This document shows, one piece after another, positions 47,097 through 57,900 of a stretch of DNA of 64,000 bases. Position 1 is the stretch's first letter. Every line of letters begins with the position of its first letter. Where the stretch lies: the NCBI GenBank assembly GCA_963971305.1, contig OZ020307.1:65469702-65533701 (forward strand), read 5' to 3'. The position numbers and the translations under genes are program-made. Below the pieces are notes generated by a model. That model saw only the letters and a list, made by a program, of their open reading frames with translations. It made no database searches and was not told the origin of the DNA. The stretch comes from Arcuatula senhousia (taxonomy: Eukaryota; Mollusca; Bivalvia; Mytilida; Mytilidae).

Positions 47097-47316
47097 AGGG
47101 GTGTCACAGCCCCCGCCCCCGGAATACCGAATACCGTTTAAAAAAGTACAGAATATCGTTAAAAAGACTGGAATACAGAATACTCTAAAGATCACTGCGT
47201 ATGCGTACCAAAAGCCTAAAAATTCGGAACATCGCTTACTGCGTACCACACCTTGGTGTACCGAATACCCTTTAAAAAGCACGGAATACCGTGTACCAAA
47301 AGGGCTGTGACACCCT
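47097..47316. mobile_element. MITE-like 220-bp element
   Basis: The ends AGGGGTGTCACAGCCC and GGGCTGTGACACCCT are inverted copies. The interior repeats GGAATACCG/CGAATACC words. Non-coding; no clear target duplication. Confidence 0.55.
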
Positions 47317-47381
47317 AAAACAAAGTATTTATCCTTAAACTCTGAATTTTTTTTTTACATTTGGTAAAATTACTTTTCCAG

Positions 47382-47428
47382 TTGCACCAAAAACGAACTG
47401 AACAAATATGACTAAAAAGAAATTAAGA
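47382..47428 (+). other. PLA2G6: Possible alternative first exon or microexon of PLA2G6
   Basis: TTTTCCAG precedes 47382 and AGA|GTAAGT follows 47428, both good splice sites. As an internal exon of 47 bp it would break the frame between exons h and i. However, an ATG at 47408 (A at -3) gives M-T-K-K-K-L-R and joins in frame to VLCLDGGG of exon i. This could begin an ankyrin-less, patatin-only isoform. Alternatively an AG just before 47420 would give a 9-base KLR microexon. There is no transcript evidence. Confidence 0.3.
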
Positions 47429-47564
47429 GTAAGTCCATTTGGATTAACCCTCTTAGTTCAGTTATTTATTTATTTTGTAAGCTATTAAATGGAAAATGAT
47501 TTTTTTGAATGCGAAAATTATTAGGAATTCAATTAATAGTTTATTGTAAATTGTATATTTCTAG

Positions 47565-47718
47565 GTTCTATGTCTAGATGGAGGGGGAATACGAGGAATT
47601 TGTTTAATTCATCTATTAGTAGCCATAGAGGATGCAGCAGGGATTCCCATCAAAGACTGTTTTGATTGGATATCAGGCACAAGTACAGGGGGATTGTTGG
47701 CTCTAGGAATTTCAGTTG
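47565..47718 (+). CDS. PLA2G6: PLA2G6 exon i: patatin domain, oxyanion hole and catalytic serine
   Basis: 154 bp between TTTCTAG and GTTG|GTGAGT. It reads [20 protein letters not shown], then [20 protein letters not shown] and [18 protein letters not shown] is the glycine-rich oxyanion/nucleotide-like motif and GTSTG holds the nucleophilic serine of the Ser-Asp dyad. Vertebrate PLA2G6 has LCLDGGGVKGL and FDWVAGTSTGGILALAI at these positions. This is the most diagnostic exon of the gene. Confidence 0.95.
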
Positions 47719-47930
47719 GTGAGTGCCTATGAAATGAGATCATTTTCAGGGAGTTGATTTTAAAAGTTTGCTCTTATAATATGAATATCCAAGTTTTCAG
47801 AATAGCATATTGTTTTGAAAAGAATATTATATAAGAACAAGAATCACTGTAGACATGGAGAATTGAGAACAAAAATAAATTGAATATAATAAGGTCCTAA
47901 TTCATTACTTGTTTTAATTTTATATTTTAG

Positions 47931-48081
47931 AGAAATCTTTGGCATATATGAAGGGATTATATGTTAGACTAAAGGATGAAGTGTTTAAAGGCGTTCGACC
48001 TTATCCTAATGAATTCTTCGAGACGATGTTAAAGAAGGAGTTAGGAGAACAGAAAGTTATGACAGATCTTACTGGCCCAAA
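47931..48081 (+). CDS. PLA2G6: PLA2G6 exon j: patatin domain
   Basis: 151 bp between TATTTTAG and AAA|GTAATC. In phase it reads EKSLAYMKGLYVRLKDEVFK, then GVRPYPNEFFETMLKKELGE and QKVMTDLTGPK. This parallels [20 protein letters not shown] and the EFGEHTKMTDVRKPKV segment of vertebrate PLA2G6. The donor GTAATC is slightly unusual but gives the correct phase and spacing. Confidence 0.92.
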
Positions 48082-48654
48082 GTAATCTTAATTTTTTATG
48101 CACCAATCAAGGATATTGAATTAATAATCTTATTCCTTCCGCCAATTAATAAAAGACTTGTCTATACCATAAACAAAAATACTGTAACAGGGGCATATAA
48201 TGTTCAGGTCTGTTTGCCTGTTTGTTTTTCCATCTGTTCCAACATAATTTTAGGTTATATATCTAAAAGCCAAAAATATCACCTTGTGAAAATTTTTACA
48301 TATACTGTACAAGAAAAAGTTACATGACTGTGCAAGTACTTTAATTGGTGGATATCGATTTTCATGAATTGGAAGTAAATTGCATATTCCTGGATTAATA
48401 AATTCATGGTTTTAATAAATTCTTTACAAAAAAAAAACAATGTTGAATTCTGTGTTTGTTTTGTCTCATGAACATTACCGGTAATACTTTCACAATAAAG
48501 AAAAAGAAAACATCTTTTTAACAGATTATGGTTAAGTAAGTATAGAACTTATAACCATACAGCAGCAATTTAACAATCCACAATTGAAAGCAGCCAACAG
48601 TCTTCCATATGGCCACTAATGACTGCTTTACAAGTTATATATTATATTTTGTAG
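48082..48654. other. Intron, no clear feature
   Basis: Contains a worn fragment with GTCTGTTTGCCTGTTTG at 48209 and a dispersed AACAGTCTTCCATATGG fragment near 48596. Confidence 0.4.
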
Positions 48655-48788
48655 AGTGATTGTTACAGCAGTTTTAGCTGACAGACACCCATCACAGCTC
48701 CACCTGTTCAGGTCATACCATCCAACTCTACCCACTTATAAAGATGAGAACCACCCAAAGGATCGACTAGTCCCTCCCCCTCCTGATG
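48655..48788 (+). CDS. PLA2G6: PLA2G6 exon k: patatin domain
   Basis: 134 bp between TTTTGTAG and GATG|GTAAGT. It reads VIVTAVLADRHPSQLHLFRS, then YHPTLPTYKDENHPKDRLVP and PPPDG. Vertebrate counterpart: [22 protein letters not shown]. The last 100 bases and the donor are repeated in the following 1.2 kb. Reading through the first donor gives DGKCG and then TGA, so this donor must be used for the standard protein. Confidence 0.92.
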
Positions 48789-49965
48789 GTAAGTGTGGCT
48801 GACAGACAGCCATCACATCTCATACCACCCCACTCTACCAACTTATAAAGATGAGAACCACCCTAAGGATCGACTTGTCCCTCCCTCAGCTGATGGTAAG
48901 TGGCTGACAGACATCCATCACTGCTCCACCTGTTCAGGTCATACCATCCCACTCTACCCACTTATAAAGATAAAAAACCACCCTAAGGATCGACTTGTCC
49001 CTCGCTCACCTGACGGTAAGTGTTGCTTACAGACACCCATCACAGCTCCACCTGTTCAGGTCCTACCATCCAACTCTACCCACTTATAAAGATGAAAACC
49101 ACCCAAAGGATCGACTTGTCCCTCCCCCACCTGATGGTAAGTGTGGCTGACAGACACCCATCACAGCTCATACCACCCCACTCTACCCACTTATAAAGAT
49201 GAAAACCACCCAAAGGATCGACTTGTCCCTCGCTCACCTGATGGTAAGTGTGGCTGACAGACATCCATCACTGCTCCACCTGTTCAGGTCCTACCATCCC
49301 CACTCTACCCACTTATAAAGATGAAAAACCACCCTAAGGATCGACTTGTCCCTCGCTCACCTGACGGTAAGTGTTGCTGACAGACACCCATCACAGCTCC
49401 ACCTGTTCAGGTCATACCACCCCACTCTACCAACTTATAAAGATGAAAACCACCCAAAGGATCGACTTGTCCCTCGCTCACCTGATGGTAAGTGTGGCTG
49501 ACAGACATCCATCACTGCTCCACCTGTTCAGGTCCTACCATCCCCACTCTACCCACTTATAAAGATGAAAAACCACCCTAAGGATCGACTTGTCCCTCGC
49601 TCACCTGACGGTAAGTGTTGCTGACAGACACCCATCACAGCTCCACCTGTTCAGGTCCTACCATCCAACTCTACCCACTTATAAAGATGAAAACCACCCA
49701 AAGGATCGACTTGTCCCTCACCCACCTGATGGTAAGTGTGGCTGACAGACACCCATCACAGCTCATACGACCCCACTCTACCAACTTATAAAGATGAAAA
49801 CCACCCAAAAGATCGACTTGTCCCTCCCCCACCTGATGGTAAGTGTGGCTGACAGACATCCATCACTGCTCCACCTGTTCAGGTCCTACCATCCCACTCT
49901 ACCCACTTATAAAGATGAAAACCTCTCCAAGGATTGATATGTACCTACCCAGCCTGATGGTTATC
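48789..49965 (+). repeat. Tandem array of exon-k 3' halves with donor sites
   Basis: Copies of about 107 or 121-123 bp repeat the end of exon k, including its GATG|GTAAGT (or GACG|GTAAGT) donor. Donor exon-ends are at 48788 (true), 48895, 49015, 49136, 49243, 49366, 49487, 49610, 49731 and 49838; the last degenerate copy near 49964 has GGTTAT. The 107-bp form lacks a 14-bp segment holding CACCTGTTCAG, which in the long form could act as an acceptor. Confidence 0.85.
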
Positions 49966-50149
49966 ATACGCCCATATAAAAAAGATGGGGTTTACTACAC
50001 CTGTCTGTCAATCCATCTCTCCTCCACAACATAACTTTCAACACAGTTTTCTTAGAATGTACACTCTAAAATTTTATGCAAATTCATTAAATATGATTTG
50101 GCAGGAAGCCACAGATTGTATTGTTTATGGTGTTAATTTTGTTTTATAG

Positions 50150-50304
50150 CGCAGTTGATTTGGGAGGCAGCTAGATGTAGTGGAGCAGCACCCACCTACT
50201 TTAAACAATCCAAGGCTTACGTGGACGGTGGCATGATATCAAACAATCCAACATTGGATACGATGACAGAAATACACGAGCATAATGTTGGGTTAAGACT
50301 GAAG
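50150..50304 (+). CDS. PLA2G6: PLA2G6 exon l: patatin domain with catalytic aspartate
   Basis: 155 bp between TTTTATAG and AAG|GTAGGT. It reads [20 protein letters not shown], then [20 protein letters not shown] and [15 protein letters not shown] supplies the second member of the catalytic dyad, about 132 residues after the serine, which is close to the family spacing. Vertebrate: [37 protein letters not shown]. Confidence 0.95.
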
Positions 50305-50423
50305 GTAGGTCACTACACATGTAACAAACTTTAAATCATGAAAATAATTTTACTTTAGCTACTAATAAGCTTGTAGTTATGTTGGATATTAAGGAATTGA
50401 TAAAACTGTTGATTGAGACTTTT

Positions 50424-51201
50424 TATGCCCCATCTACGAAAGTAGAGGGGCATATAGTGTTTGGGTCCATCCATCCATTTGTCTGTCCGTCCCAAATCCC
50501 CATATTTCCAAATTCCCACTTACTGACAAATGCCACATCAATCATATTGGTATGGTAGGTGCATCTAGTGATGTTTAGCACAACGCATGCTTCGGATGCT
50601 GGCTATGAACTATATTTTCCGAATGAATGACCACTTATAAAAGAATGGTTGAAGTCCATTTCTTCTTACTGACAAGTGCCATAGCAACTAATTGGTATTG
50701 TAGGTGCATCTAGTGATGCTTAGCACAATGCATGCTTCGGATGCTGGATGTGACCTTTATCTTTTGCATGGATGACCGCTTAAAGAAGAATGGTTAAAGT
50801 CCACTCCCACTTACTGACATGTGCCACATCAACTATATTGGTATGGTAGGTGCACCTAGTGATGCTTAGCACCATGCTTGCTGCGGATCCTGGCTGTGAC
50901 CTATATTTTGGGCATGAAAGACCACTTATAGAAGAATGGTTAAGATCCATACAGGCTTACTGATAAGTGCCACATCAATGATAATGGTATGGTAGGTGCA
51001 CCTAGTGATGCTAAGCACAATACATGCTTCGGATGCTGGCTGTGACCTATATTTTTTGCATGGATGACCACTTACAGAAGAATGGTTAAAGTCTATTCCT
51101 TCTGACTGACAAGTGCCTTAGCAACCATATTGATGCTTTAGTGATTGCGGAAAAAATAAATGTTGCGAGATGGGGCATTATGTCTTTTGGACATATTCTT
51201 G
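50424..51201 (+). mobile_element. ATGCCCCATCTAC-head element with four core units
   Basis: The head (50424-50453) pairs ATGCCCCATCTAC with GTAGAGGGGCAT. Four tandem cores of about 150 bp follow (ACTGACAAGTGCCA, GGTATGGTAGGTGCA, TGCTTCGGATGCTGG). The tail is GAGATGGGGCAT, the hairpin ATGTC-ttttg-GACAT and CTTG (51198-51201) before T. Confidence 0.7.
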
Positions 51202-51516
51202 TTATTCATGACACACATGTAACAGAAATTATCCATTAATAATTATGTTTATATTAACTTCAATTTGTTGAAAAAAACCATCAAACATTCTAATATTGGA
51301 TTTAATGATAGAAATGCATTAGTATAAATGTAGGTTAAAGCTGACATAGGTGGCACATGTTAAGCATGCTTTTGATGTGAAATCCATTTTACTCTTGCAT
51401 TTTTAGTAAAAATTAAATGAATTCTTTACAGATTATTATACAATTTTAAGGCTAATGTTGACAGATGAGCTTTTCTCTAAAAGTTTCCTCAAAGTGTAGC
51501 CCTGGTTGTTTTGTAG

Positions 51517-51684
51517 AATGAAGGCCACCTCATCAAGCCTATTGGGTGTGTTGTTTCCTTGGGAACAGGCAGGATACCAGTTGTACCAGTAGAAAGTGTT
51601 GATGTCTTCCGCCCAGAGGGAATCATGGATGTTAAGAAGGTCGTTTCAGGGTTCACTGGTCTGGTTAAAATGATGGTTGACCAG
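51517..51684 (+). CDS. PLA2G6: PLA2G6 exon m: C-terminal part of catalytic domain
   Basis: 168 bp, 56 full codons, between TTTTGTAG and CAG|GTATGT. It reads [20 protein letters not shown], then PVVPVESVDVFRPEGIMDVK and KVVSGFTGLVKMMVDQ. Vertebrate PLA2G6 has [20 protein letters not shown] and KELGKMVVD here. Confidence 0.93.
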
Positions 51685-52025
51685 GTATGTCTTATCAAGG
51701 TCAAAAGCCAAATGTCACATAAATACTGATTTGTAGCAATCATGTCTTTCTTTGAGATTTTAAGGTCTGGTCAACCATATCTTTGATAATTAGTGTAAAA
51801 ACATAAAGTTCTGACTTAAATTCAATAAAGAAGCTTTAGGTGTAATTTGAAATTAGACAAAACTGAAATTTTAAATAACTCAGCATCTAAAACTGTTTAA
51901 CAGCAGAAAAGCTGTCATTGACTTGAAACAGTTGTTCTTTCTTTCTTTTGTCTCAGAAAAGATAAAAACAAATTATTTAAGTCAACAGAGTACAATATAT
52001 ATTCTTTACCTTTATATCTTTTTAG

Positions 52026-52271
52026 GCCACTCTTTCCGAGGGTCCCCCAGTAGATAGGTCAAGGGCCTGGTGTAGTATGCTCAACATTCCATTCTACAGG
52101 TTCAGTCCACGGATTAGTGAAGACTTCGCCTTGGATACGCATGACAACAAGTCCATCATCACCATGATGTGGGAGACGCAATGTTATATTGTAGCTAATC
52201 AGGAGAAGATTAATAAATTAGGGAAATTGTTACGTAGTATACATGATGCTAAACGTAGAAAAAAGAATTAG
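52026..52271 (+). CDS. PLA2G6: PLA2G6 exon n: terminal coding exon with stop
   Basis: 246 bp from a TCTTTTTAG acceptor to TAG at 52269-52271. It reads ATLSEGPPVDRSRAWCSMLN, then IPFYRFSPRISEDFALDTHD and MMWETQCYIVANQEK, ending HDAKRRKKN. The vertebrate protein has [20 protein letters not shown] and ALWETEVYIYEHREEF. The last dozen residues form a basic tail (AKRRKKN) longer than the vertebrate end as I know it. The 14 visible exons total about 736 residues; with the missing N-terminus the protein would be close to the 806-residue vertebrate form. Confidence 0.93.
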   Translation, partial: ATLSEGPPVDRSRAWCSMLNIPFYRFSPRISEDFALDTHDNKSIITMMWETQCYIVANQEKINKLGKLLRSIHDAKRRKKN

Positions 52272-53054
52272 CACTTATCTATTAGATCTTTTTAATAATT
52301 TGTTGAATTATTTGTTTTATTGATATGATTAGTATTATTAGCTATTTTTTCACAAAATCTAACTGTATATTTTATATTAATTAAATTAGATTAAATTTTT
52401 GCCAAACTTAGTACAGCATTGCTAGACTTATGTGATATTTTGATGTTATATGGCATCTGTTTTTAGTACTACTTGTACTTACATTTTATATTTCCAGTAT
52501 TTCATGTATGAAAAGCATTTAAATTATATCTTGCAATTCAATTTTGGGAGGGTTATATAGGAATCCCACTTTTTGATTGTCCGTTTGTTGGTACTTATAT
52601 CGAAATATCTCATAAGGACAACTCCTAAACAGCTGAATAGATTTTGATGAAACTTTACATGAAGTAATTACATCATGTAGAGATGTGTGTGATAGAGTTC
52701 TATTACTGTCAAGGGAGATAATTGGACATCTCAAAACAAGACCTTACAAGATGCCACATACATTTAAAGTTTTAAACTATAATTTTCATAATAAACATGA
52801 ATGATATACAAAGTAAAGTTTTATTAAACCAACCATTGTCCCGTTAGGTCATATAATCAAATGTGATGTATATAATATCAGTCAACTTTCACACACACGT
52901 TCTTCACCTTGGTTCCTCTCTTATAATTATTGATTGAGATTATTTTTTTGAATATGCAAGTAAAACAGAAGACAAAAACTGTGGAGAAAGTAATCTTTTA
53001 CTAATATGTAAAATGACACATTGAGAAATAAAAAGCTTATATTAATCTTGTTAT
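52272..53054 (+). other. PLA2G6 3' UTR and flank
   Basis: After the stop the sequence is AT-rich. A worn element fragment occupies about 52545-52735 (GGGAGGGTTATATAGG, CAACTCCTAAACAGCTGAAT, CAAGGGAGATAATTGGACAT). Candidate poly(A) signals AATAAA are at 52790-52795 and 53027-53032. Which one is used cannot be told. Confidence 0.45.
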
Positions 53055-53454
53055 TATACCTTTCCCAAAAGCAGGGAAATATAGATTTTTTCTGTGATTC
53101 TGTCTAAAATTGGATTTTTTGAAAACTTTGATATAACTTCATTCAAGTTGCTCTCATTGAAACTTATTAGAACAGAAAACACCTTCTTTCTTTGGTCAGT
53201 AGGTCAAAGTTCAAGGTCACATGCAGTAGATAATGTCAAATCATCAAAAATGTCATTGAGGTATCTTAAATCATGCCATTGTTTTTATTGAAATGTTACT
53301 TCCTTGTACTATATTTACTATTCTAATAATGTTTACTCACTAAATACTTAATTCACTTTTATATAATTGTTACAAGCATGTCAAGTTTTTGCTCATTTTT
53401 GATGTTTTGTAAATAATTGTACAGTTATATTGTTTAATTATAATCAATTTTAAC
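53055..53454 (+). mobile_element. Worn element fragment, then AT-rich flank
   Basis: ATACCTTTCCCAAAAGCAGGGAAATAT resembles a decayed head, with core-like text AGGTCAAAGTTCAAGGTCAC near 53202. No tail is seen. Confidence 0.4.
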
Positions 53455-54297
53455 TAACATGACCAGAAGGGTCATATGAGTTATTGCCATCACTTGGCGT
53501 TGGCAATCGTCGTCATCTGTTGTTGTCCAATGTTGTTAACTTTTCTTTAAAAATCTTCTTCCCAGAAACTAGTGAAGGGATTGCTTGAAACTTTGCACAC
53601 ATCATCTATAAGATGTCCTCTACCAGAATTGCAAAAATTGTGACTGGTGACAAAACAAATCTGTTGCTAAAATTATAACATCTAATGATCAGACCTTAGA
53701 TTTTGGCTTATAAATAAAAAAAGTATAAAAGATATAGATACTCTAATGCGACTGTCCTTCTACAGCAGTGAAAAGGTTATGGCCCTTTAAAGGTAAAAAA
53801 TCACATTTTTTTCTTGTTTTGGCTTATAGAATGAAAACTATTGCAGATAGAGAAAAGCTGTTGCTAATTGAGATCTACATAAGTTGGTCAAAGATGTCAG
53901 ATGACCCAACCTCTTACAGGAGTTAGGGCCCTTAAAGGGTGAAAAAAGTGTTTTTCATGTTTTTGGAAAAAAACTGTTGCAGAAAGAGAAAAGTTGCTGT
54001 TTTAAAAAAAACTTCAGTTCATTTATCTTTTTAAAAATATTCATTAGGCTGAAGCTGTCCCCTTATATGGCCCCAAATTGTCATGTTTTGGGTTTTTGCC
54101 TTGCAGAATTCATTTAAACAAGATTAAGAGAATCTTTTGCTTGGCATGTGCTCTACAAAAGCCTTCATAGGTTGAAGTTGTATTATGATCCTTTATTGGA
54201 GTTTTTGCATCAGATGCCCCAAAATATTCAAATAATTATTTTCATTCTATTACTCATTGAAGTCAGGTGAGCAATTTAGGCTCTTGGGAACCTCTTG
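53455..54297 (+). mobile_element. AGCTCACC-family element, diverged copy
   Basis: A head-like AACATGACCAGAAGGGTCATATG is followed by GCCATCACTTGGCGTTGG. Two or three diverged cores (ACTATTGCAGATAGAGAAAA at 53831) follow. The tail is GTCAGGTGAGCAATTTAGG with the hairpin GGCTC-ttg-GGAACC and CTTG (54294-54297). Confidence 0.55.
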
Positions 54298-54411
54298 TTT
54301 AGAAGTTTTAGTGTTGATATTTATAGTGCCGAATATTTCAACATTAGTGCTGATATGTGCCATATTAATCAAATATTTTTAAGTCTGATGTTTTGTTGCC
54401 ATATTTTTTTT

Positions 54412-54980
54412 TATATCCCTGCTTCGAAGAAGAAGGGGACATACTGTTTTACCTGTGTCTGTTTGTAGTTCAATGGTTCCGTAGTTCTATCCCACTTTCG
54501 GCCGGACATTTAACTCATAACTCAGCTACTATTACTCCTTGGTCGCTGATATTTGGTAACAAGCTTTATATGAACATGATGCACTATGGGATATGTTTTG
54601 AGGTCCATCAGACATCTACTTACTAATTACTGAAAACTTAAATTTTTTCTATTACACTTTATATAACTAAGCTACTATTACTCCAAAATTGTTGATATTT
54701 TGAAACAAGCCTAATATTGACATGATGAATTCTAGTATATATCATAGGTGTATTGGACATCTACTTTCTATTGCCAATTAAAAAAAAAACTATTATTTTT
54801 CCTAGGTTCCTGATATTTTGTAACATATTTTTTATGGGCATGATGTACATATGTGTTGTGAAATATATTTTTATATCCATTGGATATCTTTTTTCTTGTT
54901 TGCCAAATAACTTTTTTTTATGAATGCATAATTGAGAAAGCAGGGATATATTTAGTGAGCTTTGGCTCATAGATTTCTTG
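54412..54980 (+). mobile_element. TATATCCCTGCTTC-head element
   Basis: The head pairs ATATCCCTGCTTC with GAAGAAGGGGACAT. Three loose core units follow (GCTACTATTACTCC, then TGATATTTTG). The tail is GAAAGCAGGGATAT, the hairpin GTGAGC-ttt-GGCTCAT and CTTG (54977-54980). Confidence 0.6.
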
Positions 54981-56081
54981 TTGGTACTTTAGCAAAGCTG
55001 GAATATTATTTTGTAGTTTCTTCCAATTAAGGGCAAGTGTGTCTTCCTAATCAAGCACATGTTTATATGTGAAATACATTTTGATTTGGTAGAAGTTTAG
55101 TAAGTTGGAGATAGCATTTTATATGTCATTAATAGGTTTTATGTGTTTTATTTAAAAAAAACCAAAACTTTTGGTTGTAGTAACTATAAAATTAGAGGAT
55201 CTTTAATATATGTACCAAACTTATAGAAAAAACTGTTGAGATTTTAAAGATGAACCATTGTGCCTATGGTTGATATTACAATTGTAGTTACATGTACTAT
55301 AGACATGAATTTTCCCAGTTTTCAACTTTTACACATGACTTTATTGCAAATATGAATTATGACAGTTCTTAAAACTTTTGTACATGGATTAACATAAAAA
55401 ACTTCCTTTTCATATGCACTATTTTCACAGATTTTTGTTGACTGCCAATATACCGAAAAAATTGTATGCCACATAAGCTACTATGTTTGCATTAAATAAA
55501 GGTAATAACAAAACTACCCAACTTGAATGATCAATCTTATAGTCCAGAGAAAATGACAAAAACAAATCAGTCATACTGGAGAATTGGTGGATCGCAATGG
55601 TCCTGACTTGGTACAGGCATTTCAAACGAAATGGTGGGTTAAACCAGGTTTTATGGTGCCAAACCTCCCTCTTCCATTGCAATCTTAGGATCCAGTAATG
55701 ACCATAGAACACAACATAGTTGTGAGACACAATAGGGATATTGAGGTGATCATCTCAGTACATTAAAGTATTGTTATTGTTTTTTGTTCATTCTATTCTT
55801 AAATAGTCTGTTTCATTTTAGATGTATAACATATCTTATTTTTCAACAGGCCTTTTGTCTTTAAGTAGGCTTTAAATTTTGTCTTTAAAATGGGTTAATA
55901 CTTTGAATGTTTTTTCAATCAATTATAAGAGACACAGAATTTTTTTGTCATACCTATAATAAAGAATCTTCCATTTATTTATTGCTGCAATTTCTAACAG
56001 ACTACTTAATAAGATTTTTCTTAATATGAGATTAAGTCACAATTTGATTGTCTTTTCCGTTATTAAACCCTTGAAAACAAG
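54981..56081. other. Intergenic flank, no gene recognised
   Basis: Mostly AT-rich. A reverse-strand open frame at 55425-55730 shows no similarity I recognise and is not called. Confidence 0.4.
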
Positions 56082-56371
56082 ATTTAGGGGGTATATAGAA
56101 ATCACCCTGACTTGTCTTGTCTGTCTGTCTGTCTGTACCTGTCCGCCTGTCCACATACTTTGTAAGGGCAACTCCTCCTAAACAGTTTAATGGATTTTGA
56201 TGAAACTTTACATGAATAAGGCTCATCATATGGAGATGTCCATGAAGTATTTTCATTGCTGTTGGATATAATTCAGGGGAGATAATTGGACATATTTTTT
56301 TTTTTACCAATGTAGTGCCCAATATGAAGGGGAGTGGTATCTCTTTGTGAGCTCACTCACAGCATTCCTAG
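56082..56371 (+). mobile_element. Short element with CTAG end
   Basis: TTAGGGGGTATATAG is followed by (GTCT)n at 56118-56137, one core (CAACTCCTCCTAAACAGTTT, GATGAAACTTTACATG) and an end with GTGAGC-tc-ACTCAC and CTAG (56368-56371) before T. The head hairpin is lost on one side. Confidence 0.5.
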
Positions 56372-57500
56372 TTAGATTAATATTTTGATTTTTTTTTACA
56401 AGTTATGTGATTAAGACTAGTTGGGCACAAATCTGAATTTTGTAGCATTTGTATGAAATAGAATATGACTTTCCTTTTTTTGTGCCTGAAACCCACAAAA
56501 ATGTTTGTCCTTTGCTTTAAGCAATATTTCTTGTTGTTTTTAACAGTATACTGGTCCCAGAGTAGATCTTGTCAGAAAATTTTATTGTAGTGGTAAAGGA
56601 AAAATAGCAAAAGAATCAGCAACATGGTGAGAACTGCTTTTGAAGAAAGTGGCAAGAACTACTTTCTGAACAATAATTTAATATTACTTTAAATAATTTA
56701 AACATTTTAAACATATATATCATTTTGCACTACCTCTGAAAGCTATTTTTCTTATTTACTTCATATTTATAAGAAGTTTTCTAATAAAACAAAGAAATAC
56801 AAGTACTGGTAGTTGTTTGTTTGGTTATCTTGCCATTTTTTCATGTCCATAGTTAATCATTATGTTTTGAATCATTATTGAATATCAAGAATTTTTATCA
56901 ATCTCCTGATTCGAAAAAAAGAGATATATTACTTATTATCCATGCAATACCATACATTTCATGATAATACCCCTGCTTCGAAGGTTTACCTCTGTCCATC
57001 TGTCCCTTAACCCCAATTCCCGCTTACTGACAAGTGCCACTTCAATCATATTGGTATGGTAGGTGCACATATTGATGCTAAGCACAATGCATGCTTCAGA
57101 TGTTTGATGGGACCTTTATTTTATGCATGGATGACCTCTTACAGAAGAATGGTCAAAGTCCATTCCTGCTTACTGACAAGTGCCACACCAACCATATTGG
57201 TATGGTGGGTGCACCTTTACAAAGTAAAAAAAATAGTTTTTACCATATAGCCTAAAAATTCAGGCATTTAAGTCAAGTGAGCAATTCAAACTCCTGGAAA
57301 CCTCTTCACTAAGATAGAAGATATGAAATGTGGAATAATTTTACAGGAGACAGCCTGTATAAATCTGTGACCAGTGGTGGCTGCATATTGTTTTGACATC
57401 AACATCTTATCTACATTATTTTTTTTATTGCTCCCCATATGGTTCCATAAAGGATTGTAATAGTTTTTGTGTTACAGAATATTATAGCAGTGGTTATTGT
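56372..57500. other. Intergenic flank with worn element cores
   Basis: 56905-56935 holds a decayed head-like palindrome (TCTCCTGATTCG...AGAGATATA). 56968-57300 has two copies of the ATGCCCC-type core (CATATTGGTATGGTAGGTGC) and a CTCCTGGAAACCTC tail remnant. No gene is seen. Confidence 0.4.
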
Positions 57501-57900
57501 TTCGCCTGTGAAGCAGAGCGAGACATAGGTGTTACTTTACCATTGGTTCAGCTGTGGCGTTGTTAACTTTTATGTTAAGGTTTTATGAGCACCTCTATAT
57601 CTCAAGAACTAGAAGTCCTAGGTTGATGAAACTTGGTATGCATATATGCCCCAGTAGTAGCTTAGCACAGTTGCATCCACTCCTTTTGACCTTGACTTTG
57701 ATTTTCCGGTTGAATGACTTTGACAATTTTCAATCATAAAATAGCAATGTGAAAGTTTTATGAGCATCTACATAGTCTCAAGAATATGTAGTACGGTATA
57801 TGGTTGGTGAAACTTGGTATGCATATGCCCAATAGCAGTTTTGATTGTGTTTTAGATTTTGTGTCTGATGGTGCCGGCAGGCATGACATACTTTAGTGTT
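57501..57900 (+). mobile_element. TTCGCCTGTGAAG-head element
   Basis: A head-like TTCGCCTGTGAAGCAGAGCG is followed by two cores of about 170 bp with TTTTATGAGCA and GATGAAACTTGGTATGCATA or a near copy. The end, GGTGCCGGCAGGCATGACAT, mirrors the head only loosely. Confidence 0.45.

Noticed and set aside
48793..49089. 98-codon frame in the exon-k array containing YHPTLPTYKDENHPKDRLVP
   Set aside because: It is read-through of duplicated exon fragments and their intron parts, with no acceptor in the right phase for inclusion in the main protein.
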